The notes under the pieces are model-generated. The model had not been told where the DNA came from, searched no databases, and saw only the letters and a list, made by a program, of their open reading frames with translations. Positions 1 to 8,219 of a stretch of 64,000 bases of DNA are shown here, piece after piece. The stretch is from Cohnella thailandensis (GTDB lineage Bacteria > Bacillota > Bacilli > Paenibacillales > Paenibacillaceae), in the NCBI RefSeq assembly GCF_014212135.1, contig NZ_JACJVQ010000005.1, positions 263,702 through 327,701 of the forward strand, written 5' to 3'. Each line of letters opens with the position of its first letter. Within the stretch, counting starts at the first letter, position 1. Made by a program: the position numbers and the translations under genes.

Positions 1-513
1 GAATTGACCGAATCGCTCGCCCTGATCAGCGACAGCCCGATCGACGTCGTCTACATCGTCGACTCCTACGGCAGCCTGGATCCGGACGACTTCCGCTACC
101 TGGTCGAGAAGTTCCGCCGCTCTCTTAAGCACAAGCGCCTTGGCGTTCATACCCATAACAACATGCAGCTGGCTCTCGCGAACACGCTGACGGCGGCCGA
201 GATGGGCGTCGAGCTGCTCGACGCTTCCGTTTACGGAATGGGCCGCGCGGCGGGCAACTGCCATACGGAGCTGCTGCTGGCCAAGCTGGCGAAGGCGGAA
301 TACAATCTGCGTCCGCTGCTCGGCATGATCGAGAAGCACATGGTCACGCTCCGCGAGAAAGAAGAGTGGGGCTATCTCATTCCCTACATGGTGACGGGCG
401 TGCTGGACGAGCATCCTCGTTCGGCAATGGCATGGCGCGCTTCCTCCGAGAAGGATGAGTACCTGAAGTTCTACGACAAGATGACGACTCCCGAGGTTTT
501 TCCTAAGGGATAA
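1..513 (+). CDS. Aldolase/HMGL-like TIM-barrel protein, 3' part
   Basis: The reading frame is open from the first base, so the gene starts outside the window; 170 codons are visible before TAA at 511. The visible part carries the C-terminal half of a DRE-TIM metallolyase fold. The segment VHTHNNMQLALANT has the paired His ligands (HTH) that bind the divalent metal in 4-hydroxy-2-oxovalerate aldolase and HMG-CoA lyase relatives, and the strand VDSYGSLDP lies before it. In many Bacillota such proteins are annotated only as aldolase catalytic domain proteins, and the substrate is unknown. The tail (EEWGYLIPYMVTGVLDEHPRSAM) resembles the stand-alone form rather than LeuA or CitM. A terminator follows directly, so this is the last gene of its transcript. 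Confidence 0.75.
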   Translation, partial: ELTESLALISDSPIDVVYIVDSYGSLDPDDFRYLVEKFRRSLKHKRLGVHTHNNMQLALANTLTAAEMGVELLDASVYGMGRAAGNCHTELLLAKLAKAEYNLRPLLGMIEKHMVTLREKEEWGYLIPYMVTGVLDEHPRSAMAWRASSEKDEYLKFYDKMTTPEVFPKG

Positions 514-538
514 ACAGAACTGGCAAAATTTAACTAAG

Positions 539-565
539 GCGGTTCCTGCGGGGGCCGTTTTTTCT
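539..565 (+). terminator. Rho-independent terminator of the aldolase-like gene
   Basis: An 8-bp stem (539-546 with 551-558, including G-T pairs) has a TGCG loop and is followed by a run of six T. It lies 26 bases after the stop codon. Confidence 0.75.
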
Positions 566-570
566 TGTTT

Positions 571-630
571 TCCTATAGAAAACCTCGACAATATAGGAAG
601 AATGGGCTATCTTTTGAATACAGAATATTC
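571..630 (+). promoter_or_regulatory. Promoter and candidate operators of the TetR gene
   Basis: A -35 box TCGACA (585-590) and a -10 box TATCTT (608-613) are separated by 17 bases. Two inverted repeats surround it: TCCTATA (571-577) with TATAGGA (592-598) spanning the -35, and GAATA (616-620) with TATTC (626-630) just downstream of the -10. This fits autorepression by the TetR protein encoded next; the binding itself is inferred. Confidence 0.4.
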
Positions 631-671
631 GATCAGGCCTTGGAATGAATCACCGACCGAAGGAGATGGAC

Positions 672-1295
672 ATGAACCGCGAAGATAAAAAAATACTAAC
701 GAGACAACGCATCATGGAGTCGGCCGTACAGTTGTTCGAAGAGAGAGGATTTATGTCGACGTCCGTTCAGATGATCACGGATCGGGCCGAAGTGGCCAAA
801 GGGACGTTCTTTAATTACTTCGCTTCCAAAGAAGACATGATTCTGGCGCTTCAATCGGATACGCTTATCAGCGTTATCGGAAGCAAGGTGGAGCCCGAGG
901 GTCCCGTTCTGCCTAGTCTGTACGACGGCATTGTCGCTTACGCGAAAGAGTACCCGATGTTCAAATCGACGACGCGCGCGGTTCTTCAGGGGATGTTCGG
1001 AAGCCCCAAGATAGGGGACGTCCAGAGGAAGAGAAGCGAGAAATTCATCGAATTCCTGACTCCGATTCTGGAGAGGGGACAGAACAACGGGGAGATCGCA
1101 TCGGATCGGTCCGCCAAGCAGATCGCCGCAATCGCGGTGGAAGCGTATTACGGCGTCCTCATGCTGTGGTCGCTCGATCTGGACGAGGTGCCCCTTCTCG
1201 AGAGGATGAAGTCGATCTACTCGGTCTTTATCGACGGAATTCGCGCCGGGACGCGTTCTCCGGATTCGCCCCTCGTTACGGACTCGATAAGTTAG
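672..1295 (+). CDS. TetR/AcrR family transcriptional regulator
   Basis: A 207-residue one-domain repressor. Residues about 8-55 form the TetR helix-turn-helix (RQRIMESAVQLFEERGF, then VAKGTFFNYFASKEDMI, the typical recognition helix and following turn). The rest is an all-helical ligand-binding and dimer domain that cannot be assigned a ligand. ATG at 672 is preferred over in-frame ATGs at 645 and 666 because AGGAG at 661-665 sits 6 bases ahead of it. The gene has its own promoter with inverted repeats and no co-transcribed partner; its last 4 bases overlap the convergent gene. What it controls is not shown by the context. Confidence 0.85.
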   Translation: MNREDKKILTRQRIMESAVQLFEERGFMSTSVQMITDRAEVAKGTFFNYFASKEDMILALQSDTLISVIGSKVEPEGPVLPSLYDGIVAYAKEYPMFKSTTRAVLQGMFGSPKIGDVQRKRSEKFIEFLTPILERGQNNGEIASDRSAKQIAAIAVEAYYGVLMLWSLDLDEVPLLERMKSIYSVFIDGIRAGTRSPDSPLVTDSIS

Positions 1296-1618
1296 GAGGA
1301 ACGGGGAGCTCCAGGGACGTATCCGGCCAGCTCTCCGTGTCCGCGAACGGCAGCCGCCTTATGCTTCGGATTCGGGTGGAAATAGCCGCTTCCCTGCAGA
1401 CTCCGGCCTCCGATCGTTACCGCCTCCACGGCAACGTCGATATCGACCGTATTGGCGAATCGGCTCAGCAATTCTTCGTCCGGAATTCCTTCCACATCGA
1501 TGAACCAAGAACGCGTACCGTATTCGTCCATCACCATCAGCTTGGCGCTGTCGAACAAGATCGTCCATGCTTTCTCGTTCTGCGTCATTCGCAAGCTTGC
1601 CAAATCATAACTCTCCAT
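1292..1618 (-). CDS. Conserved-looking hypothetical protein (108 aa)
   Basis: A soluble protein of about 108 residues with no signal peptide, membrane segment or motif I recognise. The sequence is well balanced and reads like a real protein (MESYDLASLRMTQNEKAW, WFIDVEGIPDEELL). The ATG at 1618 has an AGGAG about 12 bases upstream, a little far. The open frame continues further upstream without a better start. It converges on the tetR gene with a 4-base overlap and is divergent from the 5-oxoprolinase genes. Function unknown. Confidence 0.5.
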   Translation of the reverse strand: MESYDLASLRMTQNEKAWTILFDSAKLMVMDEYGTRSWFIDVEGIPDEELLSRFANTVDIDVAVEAVTIGGRSLQGSGYFHPNPKHKAAAVRGHGELAGYVPGAPRSS

Positions 1619-1780
1619 GTAAGGGTTCAGCTCCTGTCGGGTCGATTTTGCGGGCTCGCGGCCGCGAGAGGTTATTGTTCGATTGTAGCCGCAGCAGACT
1701 TTGAATTGCAACCTATTCAAGCGGAAGCTTGCGAGCTTGAACCGGATTATCGGGATAAAACGAAGGCGGGTGGTGGCAAA

Positions 1781-3607
1781 ATGAGGAGCTGGAGCACGCT
1801 GCCTCTTGGGGAGCGGGCGATTCTGCTGACCTGCCCGGATGCGTCTCCCTTGGGGAGCGGCAATAGGACGGCCGCGGCCGCGGGTCGGATCGCCGCCGCT
1901 AATCTGCCATGGGTGATAGAGACGGTGCCCGCTTATGACTCGATTGCGGTTTATTTGGACTTGAAGCTTCTGCTAGGGGGCATCCCGCTTACGGAATCGG
2001 AGGCGGAATCGATGATGGAGCGGGCGGCGGATCAGCTTGCCCGGCTTGCGGAGTCGGAGCGGGAGGAGACGGCAAAACCCGAACGGGAAGTGACGATCCC
2101 GGTCGTATACGGCGGAGAGTCTGGACCGGATCTCTTGTCCTCGGCGCAGCGCAGCGGCTTGACGGAGAGGCAGTTCATCGAGCGTCACTCTTCCGCTAGA
2201 TACGAAGTGGCGATGATCGGCTTCACCCCGGGATTCCCGTATTTGCGCGGGTTGCCCGTCGAGCTGGCGCAGCCCCGACACGACAATCCGCGATTGCGGG
2301 TACCGGCAGGCTCGATCGGCATCGCGGGAGGTCAGACGGGCATCTATCCGGTCGCGTCGCCGGGCGGTTGGCGGCTTATCGGCCGCACGCCGATGCGGCT
2401 GTTCCGGCCGGAATCGGACGAGCCGTTCCCGATCCGTCCGGGCGATGCGGTGAGGTTCGTCCCGGTGGAATCGGAATCGGAAGTGGCTTGGCTCGATTCG
2501 AATAGGAATTCGGATTCGGATTCAAAGCACGGCGACAGAAAGGCTCGGCAAAGGGAGCCGGAAGGAGAGCCGTCTTTGGCCGTCCTTCGGCCCGGCCTGC
2601 AGACGACCGTTCAGGATCTGGGCCGGTCGGAGGGCTGGCAGGCGTTCGGCGTCTCCGCAGGCGGAGCGATGGACGCGGATTCGCTGCGCGTCGCGAACCG
2701 GTTGGTCGGCAATGAAGACGGCGCCGCCGGATTGGAGCTGACGCTGTCCGGCGGGGAATATCAGGTGCTACAGGATACTCTTATAGCGTTGACGGGCGCG
2801 GATCTCGGCGCGACGGTCGAGAGCGAAGGAAGGGTTGGGAGCGAGAGTGAAGCCGAGAGCTTGCCTTTGAATCGGCCCGTGCTTCTCCGTCAAGGATCGA
2901 TCGTTCGATTCCGCGGCGCAGCGAGCGGCTGCAGAGCTTACTTAGCGGCGGCTGGCGGCATCGCGGTCGAGCCGATGCTAGGCAGCCGAAGCACCGATCT
3001 TCGCGCCGGAATCGGAGGGGTTGAGGGCCGTGCTCTTCGTACGGGAGACTTGCTTCGCTTGGGGAAGCCTTCCAAGGCGGCGGAAGTGTTGATCGGCAAG
3101 CTGCGGAAGGACGCTTCGCCGGAAGCGGCTTGGCACTCGGTAAACGAGCAAGCGTCGCCGGGCCATTCCAGCCCCAAGCCGACCGTCCTGAGGGTTCTGG
3201 AAGGCTCCGGGTGGCACCGGTTCTCGGAGGAGGCCCGCCGGGCTTTCTTCGAATCCGAATATAAGGTGGGGACGGAATCGGATCGGATGGGACTGCGATT
3301 GAGCGGAGCCGAGCTGACGGTATCCCGCAAGGAAGAGATCTTGTCCCACGGCGTTTGCGCGGGAGCCATCCAAGTGCCGGCGTCCGGTCAGCCGATCCTG
3401 CTGGCGCAGGGCTGCCAACCGACGGGCGGCTACCCGATCATCGCCCATGTGGCCGCTGCCGATCTGGGGATCGTCGCTCAGCTTCGTCCGGGCGACGTCG
3501 TCTCGTTCGAGGCGGTCGGCCTGGGGGAAGCGTTGAGCGTCTACCGGGAGAAGGAAGAGCGGCTTTCCAGGCTTGCGGCGGGAATTAAGCTGAAGTGGTT
3601 TTCGTAG
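1781..3607 (+). CDS. pxpBC: 5-oxoprolinase subunits B and C fused (PxpB-PxpC, KipI-KipA type)
   Basis: A 608-residue fusion of two subunits of the ATP-dependent 5-oxoprolinase PxpABC, which opens 5-oxoproline to glutamate. Residues 1 to about 228 are the PxpB/KipI domain, with the motif GFTPGFPYLRGL followed by RVPAGSIGIAGGQTGIYP. A charged linker rich in Ser, Asp, Lys and Arg (about 229-263) follows. From about 264 to the end is the PxpC/KipA domain, opening with LRPGLQTTVQDLGR. The open frame runs far upstream, but homology starts at MRSWSTLPLGERAILL, so ATG 1781 is chosen. pxpA follows 19 bases downstream. In most bacteria B and C are separate neighbouring genes; fused forms are known, so the fusion is uncommon rather than new. 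The older Bacillus name reflects the KipI kinase-inhibitor role, which may be secondary. Confidence 0.88.
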   Translation: MRSWSTLPLGERAILLTCPDASPLGSGNRTAAAAGRIAAANLPWVIETVPAYDSIAVYLDLKLLLGGIPLTESEAESMMERAADQLARLAESEREETAKPEREVTIPVVYGGESGPDLLSSAQRSGLTERQFIERHSSARYEVAMIGFTPGFPYLRGLPVELAQPRHDNPRLRVPAGSIGIAGGQTGIYPVASPGGWRLIGRTPMRLFRPESDEPFPIRPGDAVRFVPVESESEVAWLDSNRNSDSDSKHGDRKARQREPEGEPSLAVLRPGLQTTVQDLGRSEGWQAFGVSAGGAMDADSLRVANRLVGNEDGAAGLELTLSGGEYQVLQDTLIALTGADLGATVESEGRVGSESEAESLPLNRPVLLRQGSIVRFRGAASGCRAYLAAAGGIAVEPMLGSRSTDLRAGIGGVEGRALRTGDLLRLGKPSKAAEVLIGKLRKDASPEAAWHSVNEQASPGHSSPKPTVLRVLEGSGWHRFSEEARRAFFESEYKVGTESDRMGLRLSGAELTVSRKEEILSHGVCAGAIQVPASGQPILLAQGCQPTGGYPIIAHVAAADLGIVAQLRPGDVVSFEAVGLGEALSVYREKEERLSRLAAGIKLKWFS

Positions 3608-3626
3608 AGACTGGGGGGAGAGAAGG

Positions 3627-4403
3627 ATGGGCAATTCGGCATTTTCGCGTTCCATCGATCTGAACGTAGACGCGGGTGAGCAATTCGACGTCTCGCGAAT
3701 GGAGAGCGATCGGCTCCTGCTCTCTTGCGTCAGCTCGGCCAATATCGCTTGCGGCTATCACGCGGGCAATGCCCAGGTGATGCGGCGCACGGTCGAATGG
3801 TGCGCGGAGCTTGGAGTCGCGGTCGGAGCGCATCCGGGCTTGCCGGACCCGCACGGCTTCGGCCGCAGGGAGATGGCGGTGACGGCCTCCGAGGTCGAAG
3901 CGGACGTCCTGTACCAGATCGGGGCGCTGAAAGCATTCGCTTCGGCGGCGGGAGTTCTTCTTGCGCACGTGAAGCCGCACGGCGCCCTCTATCATATGGC
4001 CTCCCGCCGCCGCGAGCTGGCGGAAGCGATCGTTCGCGCCGCCAAGGCGATCGATCCCGGGCTTGCGATCGTCGGCCCTTCCGGAAGCGAACTGCTGCTT
4101 GCCGCCACCGACGCCGGTCTTCGCACCGTCGAGGAAGGTTTCGTCGATCGGGCGTACATGTCCGACGGAAGCCTTGCTCCGCGTTCGATGCGAGGGGCGG
4201 TGCACGCGAACGAACGGGAAGCGATCGAGCAGGCTCTCGCGATCGTCGAGCGCAGGTCGGTGCGCGCATTGGATGGCGGCATGGCTGAGGTTAAGGCGCA
4301 AACGCTCTGCCTGCACGGGGACACGCCGGGAGCCGCCTCCTTCGCGGCCGCGCTGAAGCGCAGCTTGCAGGAGCGCGGTTATGCCGTTCGTTCTCCGCAA
4401 TAG
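3627..4403 (+). CDS. pxpA: 5-oxoprolinase subunit A (PxpA, LamB/YcsF family)
   Basis: A 258-residue protein, normal length for the family. Family signatures are present: DLNVDAGEQFD near the N-terminus, NIACGYHAGN, VGAHPGLPDPHGFGRR, HVKPHGALYHM and LCLHGDTPGA near the C-terminus. The usual N-terminal DLNxDxGE-S/G-F motif is slightly altered (GEQFDVSR). It works with PxpB and PxpC to hydrolyse 5-oxoproline to glutamate with ATP. A GGGGGGAG ribosome binding site lies 6 bases before the ATG. It sits between the pxpBC fusion and a gamma-glutamylcyclotransferase, so a single transcript would couple production and re-use of 5-oxoproline. Confidence 0.9.
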   Translation: MGNSAFSRSIDLNVDAGEQFDVSRMESDRLLLSCVSSANIACGYHAGNAQVMRRTVEWCAELGVAVGAHPGLPDPHGFGRREMAVTASEVEADVLYQIGALKAFASAAGVLLAHVKPHGALYHMASRRRELAEAIVRAAKAIDPGLAIVGPSGSELLLAATDAGLRTVEEGFVDRAYMSDGSLAPRSMRGAVHANEREAIEQALAIVERRSVRALDGGMAEVKAQTLCLHGDTPGAASFAAALKRSLQERGYAVRSPQ

Positions 4404-4425
4404 GCCTTTGAAGGGGGGAGAACCG

Positions 4426-4833
4426 TTGAGATTGTTCGTCTACGGGACTTTGCTGCCGGAATTCGAGACGCATCGTTATATCTCGCCCTATATTGTCGGA
4501 ACGGCCTTTCCGGGTAGAGTAAGAGGCAGGCTAGTCGATGTCGGAGCTTACCCCGCGTTGATTCCCGCGAAAGGGTCGGAACCGCCTTCATCTCCTTCTC
4601 ACGCTCCCTTTTCCTTCGTTCGAGGAATGTGGTTCGAGATTACCCGCGAGGGGCTCGCTCGGGCGGACGAGTACGAGGAGTTCTACGGGATCGAAGAGAG
4701 CAACGATTACGAACGGATCCGGATGACGGACGCGGATCGCCCCGACGTCTCGGGGTGGGTCTACGTCTGGACGGACGATCGCGGCTTCCCTCCGGCCGGA
4801 GTCGATTGGTGGCCGGATAAAACGAAGGATTAA
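4426..4833 (+). CDS. Gamma-glutamylcyclotransferase family (AIG2-like) protein
   Basis: A 135-residue protein. It opens with RLFVYGTLLPEF, the YGTL glycine-loop signature of the gamma-glutamylcyclotransferase fold, and has the conserved acidic segment DEYEEFYG that carries the catalytic Glu. These enzymes cyclise gamma-glutamyl amino acids or peptides to 5-oxoproline. An ATG at 4381 inside pxpA is in frame, but TTG 4426 is preferred: it follows AAGGGGGGAG by 5 bases and places the YGTL motif where the family has it. Its position right after pxpBC-pxpA suggests a short path from gamma-glutamyl compounds through 5-oxoproline to glutamate; that link is inferred from context. Confidence 0.8.
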   Translation: MRLFVYGTLLPEFETHRYISPYIVGTAFPGRVRGRLVDVGAYPALIPAKGSEPPSSPSHAPFSFVRGMWFEITREGLARADEYEEFYGIEESNDYERIRMTDADRPDVSGWVYVWTDDRGFPPAGVDWWPDKTKD

Positions 4834-4834
4834 G

Positions 4835-4868
4835 AAGGCCCAAGCGAGAGATCGCTGGGGCCTTTTTT
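4835..4868 (+). terminator. Rho-independent terminator after the pxp genes
   Basis: AAGGCCC pairs with GGGCCTT around an inner GCGA/TCGC stem, followed by six T. It starts just after the stop codon. Confidence 0.8.
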
Positions 4869-4910
4869 AATGAAGAGGTTACATTTTGGCTAGACGCGCC
4901 GCAAATTCTT

Positions 4911-5165
4911 ACAAGAGAGTAACCAGACTGCCCACATCCGACTATCGCCGCACAGATCCGCCAAAGAGAGTAACCAGACTGCCCACATTCGACTATCGCC
5001 GCACAGATCCGCCAAGAGAGTAACCAGACTGCCCACATCCGACTATCGCCGCACAGATCCGCCAAAGAGAGTAACCAGACTGCGCACATTCGACTATCGC
5101 CGCACAGATCCGCAAAAGAGAGTAACCAGACTGCGCACATTCGACTATCGCCGCACAGATTCGAG
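4911..5165. repeat. Tandem array of five 50-51-bp units (family 1)
   Basis: The anchor GAGAGTAACCAGACTG begins at 4915, 4966, 5016, 5067 and 5118, giving periods of 51, 50, 51 and 51. Units differ at only a few positions (CCCACATCC versus GCGCACATTC). There are no variable spacers, so this is not CRISPR. The core AAGAGAGTAACCAGACTG is recognisably the same as that of the array at 60.8 kb. The frames open across it have 17-residue periodic translations and no coding support. Confidence 0.9.
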
Positions 5166-5204
5166 TGAAAGGGAACCTGAGAGGAGCGATTTGTCTTTTG
5201 AGAA

Positions 5205-5520
5205 GATCCCTCAGATGAGTCGTAGCTACCCAACTAAGCCTCTTGAGGCGAAAAGATCCCCCCGATTGAGTCGTGAGGACTCAATCGAGGCGCTAGGGCA
5301 CCCAAGAACCCTGCCAGATGAGCCGCAGCTACTCAACTATGCCTCTTGGGATGAGGAAGATCCCCAATTGAGTCGTGAGGACTCAACTTCGGCTCTACTG
5401 CACCCAAGAACCCTGCCAGATGAGTCGTGGCTACCCAACTAAGCCTCTAGAATCTAAGAAGATCCCCCAGGATGAGTCGTGAGGACTCAACCTGGGGGAT
5501 CCTGCACCCGGGCACCTTCC
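5205..5520. repeat. About 2.7 copies of a ~103-bp repeat containing palindromes
   Basis: The palindromic core TGAGTC-GTGA-GGACTCA begins at 5267, 5369 and 5473. It alternates with a second element, CACCCAAGAACCCTGCCAGA followed by TGAGYCG and TACYCAACTA (about 5299-5345 and 5401-5446, with a partial copy at 5209-5248). The last copy (5461-5501) extends to an almost perfect hairpin with 11-bp outer arms, GATCCCCCAGG and CCTGGGGGATC. It lies between convergent genes (gamma-glutamylcyclotransferase and metE) and has no T-run, so it does not look like a plain terminator. Confidence 0.8.
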
Positions 5521-5576
5521 TTGATGAGTTGCCACAACCCATCCGCGAGTCTCGGAGGAACCGAACCTGAAGCTGC

Positions 5577-7853
5577 TTACTTCCCGACGGCCAGTTCCTG
5601 CCGGGCGAGGGAGGCAGCCTCCGTCATGTTCTTGAGCGCGGCGAGAGCTTCGGCTTCGCCGCGGGTCTTCAGGCCGCAGTCCGGGTTGACCCAGAGGCGC
5701 TCGGACGGCACGACGGCAAGCGCGGAGCGGATGACGCCCAGCATCTCCTGAGCGTCCGGAACGACCGGGCTGTGGATGTCGTAGACGCCGAGTCCGATGC
5801 CGTTCGCGTACGGCTCCTCACGGAGCGCTTCGACGAGGGCACCGTGGCTGCGGGACGTCTCGAGCGAGATGACGTCGGCATCCATCGCCTCGATGGCCGG
5901 AAGAATCTCGTGGAAGTCGCAGTAGCACATGTGCGTATGAATCTGCGTCTCGTTCTTGACGCCGCTCACGCTCATGCGGAATGCTCCGACCGCCCAGCCG
6001 AGATATTCCTTCCATTCGCCGCGGCGAAGAGGAGCGATCTCGCGCAGGGCGGGCTCGTCGACCTGGATCATGCCGATGCCGGCTTCTTCCAAGCGAAGCA
6101 CTTCTACGTTCAAAGCGCGCGCGATCTGGAAGGCGATCTCGGATTTCGGCAGATCGTCGCGGCTGAACGACCAGGCGAGCATCGTGATCGGGCCGGTCAG
6201 CATGCCTTTGACCGGGCGCGAGGTCAGCGACTGCGCGTAGACCGTGTCGGCGACCGTCATGGCGCCGCGAGCCACTACGTCTCCGTAGATGACGGGAGGC
6301 TTCACGCAGCGGGAGCCGTACGATTGCACCCAGCCGTTGCCGGTGAAGTGGTAGCCGTCCAGCAGGTGGCCGAAGTGCTCGACCATGTCGGTACGCTCGA
6401 ATTCGCCGTGAACGAGCACGTCGATGCCGAGTTCCTCCTGGCGCTTGATCCAGAGCTCCGTCTTCTCGCGGAGAATCTCTTCGTATTTCGCTTGGCCGAT
6501 ATGGCCTTTGCGCCAATCGACGCGGGCGCGGCGGATGTCGGCCGTCTGCGGCAGGCTTCCGATCGTCGTCGTCGGCAGCGGCGGGAGCTTGAACTTGTTC
6601 TGCTGCAGAACGCGGCGTTCTTCGAACGGAGCGCGTTCCGCGCGTACGGCCGCCGAGCTTGAGGCTTCCGCGCGATTCCGCGCCGGGTGAGCTTGCAGCG
6701 CGGCGAGCGCTTGACGGTTCTCTTCCAAGCGGGCGGATGCCTTGCCGGATTCCCACACCGACGCCAGGGCAACGAGCTCCTCCAGCTTCTCGTCCGCGAA
6801 CGCGAACGAATGGCGCACGATCAGGTCGCCCGTCGTCTCCAGCTTGGAACTGACCGGTACGTGAAGAAGGCTGCAGGAAGGCTGGAGGATCAGCTTGCCG
6901 GGAGCGACGTTGGAGCCGAGGCTCTCCAGCTTGCCGAGAGCGGCATCCGGATCGACGCGCCAGATTCCTCTTCCGTCTACGATGCCGGCTCCAAGCGTTT
7001 TATCCGCCGGCCATCCCGAATTCTCGATAGCCTCTGCATTCGCGCCTCCGTCCCTCACGAAGTCCAGCCCGATTCCGTCCACCGGCAGCAGCTTTATTTT
7101 CTCCAGATGGGCAACAGGTCCGAAATACGTCTGCAGAAGCAGCTTGGCCGCAGGCGCCGCCGCTTTGATCTGCTCGTACACCGTTCGAAGCAGCTCGATA
7201 TGCTCGGCGGGAACGTCGGTAACGAGGGAAGGCTCGTCGATCTGAATCCATTCCGCTCCGGCGTCAACCAGTTCCGATACCGCTTGGATATAGACGGGGA
7301 CCAGCGCCAGCACTTTCTCGGCCAGCGCGCCGCCGGAGATTCCCTTCGACAAGCGAACGAACGTATATGGACCGATGAGCACCGGACGTCCGACGATGCC
7401 GAGCTCCCGCTTCGCCTCCAGGAAAGCCTCCAGCCAAGGGTTGCGAACCAGGGATGGAGTGCTGCTCGCCGTCCACTCCGGAACGAGATAGTGATAATTC
7501 GTGTCGAACCACTTCGTCATCTCGCAAGCGGGCGCCCCCGACGCGCCTCTCGCCATGGCGAAATACGCGTCGAGCGCATCTTGCGAAGCGAGGCCGGCGA
7601 AGCGGTCCGGAATAAGCCCGAAGGCCGCCGAATGATCCAGCATGCTGTCGTATAGGGTGAAGTCGCCGACCGGAATGTAGTCGATTCCGCTCGCTTGCAG
7701 ACGCTTAAGCCGGCGAATCCGAAGCTCCTTCATCTGGGCGAGAAAGTCCTCGCGGTTCGTTTTGCCGCCCCAGTAGCTCTCGAGCAGAAGCTTCCATTCG
7801 CGTTTCTCTCCGATTCGCGGATAGCCGAGTGCGGCTGTTTTGACCTTTGCCAT
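5577..7853 (-). CDS. metE: Cobalamin-independent methionine synthase
   Basis: A 758-residue protein of normal MetE length, transferring the methyl group of 5-methyltetrahydropteroyl-triglutamate to homocysteine. It begins MAKVKTAALGYPRIGEKREW, as the family does. Zinc ligands of the C-terminal barrel are visible as His and Cys in HTHMCYCDF and Cys in VNPDCGLKTR. The frame stays open 45 codons upstream, but the family start is ATG 7853, with AAAGGTG about 12 bases before it. No S-box (SAM riboswitch) or T-box consensus was found in the 365-base leader; palindromes there may be operators. Transcribed alone towards the repeat island. Confidence 0.95.
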   Translation of the reverse strand: MAKVKTAALGYPRIGEKREWKLLLESYWGGKTNREDFLAQMKELRIRRLKRLQASGIDYIPVGDFTLYDSMLDHSAAFGLIPDRFAGLASQDALDAYFAMARGASGAPACEMTKWFDTNYHYLVPEWTASSTPSLVRNPWLEAFLEAKRELGIVGRPVLIGPYTFVRLSKGISGGALAEKVLALVPVYIQAVSELVDAGAEWIQIDEPSLVTDVPAEHIELLRTVYEQIKAAAPAAKLLLQTYFGPVAHLEKIKLLPVDGIGLDFVRDGGANAEAIENSGWPADKTLGAGIVDGRGIWRVDPDAALGKLESLGSNVAPGKLILQPSCSLLHVPVSSKLETTGDLIVRHSFAFADEKLEELVALASVWESGKASARLEENRQALAALQAHPARNRAEASSSAAVRAERAPFEERRVLQQNKFKLPPLPTTTIGSLPQTADIRRARVDWRKGHIGQAKYEEILREKTELWIKRQEELGIDVLVHGEFERTDMVEHFGHLLDGYHFTGNGWVQSYGSRCVKPPVIYGDVVARGAMTVADTVYAQSLTSRPVKGMLTGPITMLAWSFSRDDLPKSEIAFQIARALNVEVLRLEEAGIGMIQVDEPALREIAPLRRGEWKEYLGWAVGAFRMSVSGVKNETQIHTHMCYCDFHEILPAIEAMDADVISLETSRSHGALVEALREEPYANGIGLGVYDIHSPVVPDAQEMLGVIRSALAVVPSERLWVNPDCGLKTRGEAEALAALKNMTEAASLARQELAVGK

Positions 7854-8219
7854 TGCTTGCCCACGCACCTTTCCCTTATCTTCCCGATCAACGGCTTGAA
7901 TTTGGCAGAACCATAAATCTTGTATAAACCTTATCACGCGGCAAACCCTTATCGATAATTTCAAAAAATTATATCTAGATATAGCCATAAACTATAACAA
8001 ATGAAGTCTTGTGTCCGAACGATTGGGAATCAGAAGCGAATCGAAGCGATTCGAGGCATTCGAAGCGATTCAAAGCTATGCAAAGCCGCAATCAATATGT
8101 GACATGTTTACGTCGAATCGTTCGTCGAACCCTTCTTGTGCTTTACGTTTAGTTGAACATGCCTGCCGTTTTGGTTACGATTAGTTAGTTGGATAAGTCG
8201 CGGTAGGAGGTTTTATATC
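7854..8219. promoter_or_regulatory. Divergent intergenic region between metE and ycnJ with palindromes
   Basis: Seen here: a perfect 14-bp palindrome TATATCTAGATATA (7970-7983) on the metE side; a perfect inverted repeat GAATCG-AAG-CGATTC (8038-8052) followed by a second CGAAGCGATTC (8061-8071); and a possible ycnJ promoter, TTGAAC (8153-8158), 18 bases, TACGAT (8177-8182). No riboswitch is recognisable. Roles as operators are guesses from symmetry and position. Confidence 0.4.

Noticed and set aside
4911..5165. CRISPR array
   Set aside because: Units follow each other at 50-51 bases with no unique spacers and no cas genes nearby; the same holds for 60790-61265.
4640..5233. Minus-strand open frame of 197 codons across the repeat array
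   Set aside because: Its periodic 17-residue translation comes from the 51-bp DNA repeat; no start signal.
7854..8219. SAM riboswitch or T-box in front of metE
   Set aside because: Neither the S-box core nor the T-box sequence AGGGTGGNACCGCG is present on the minus strand of this leader.
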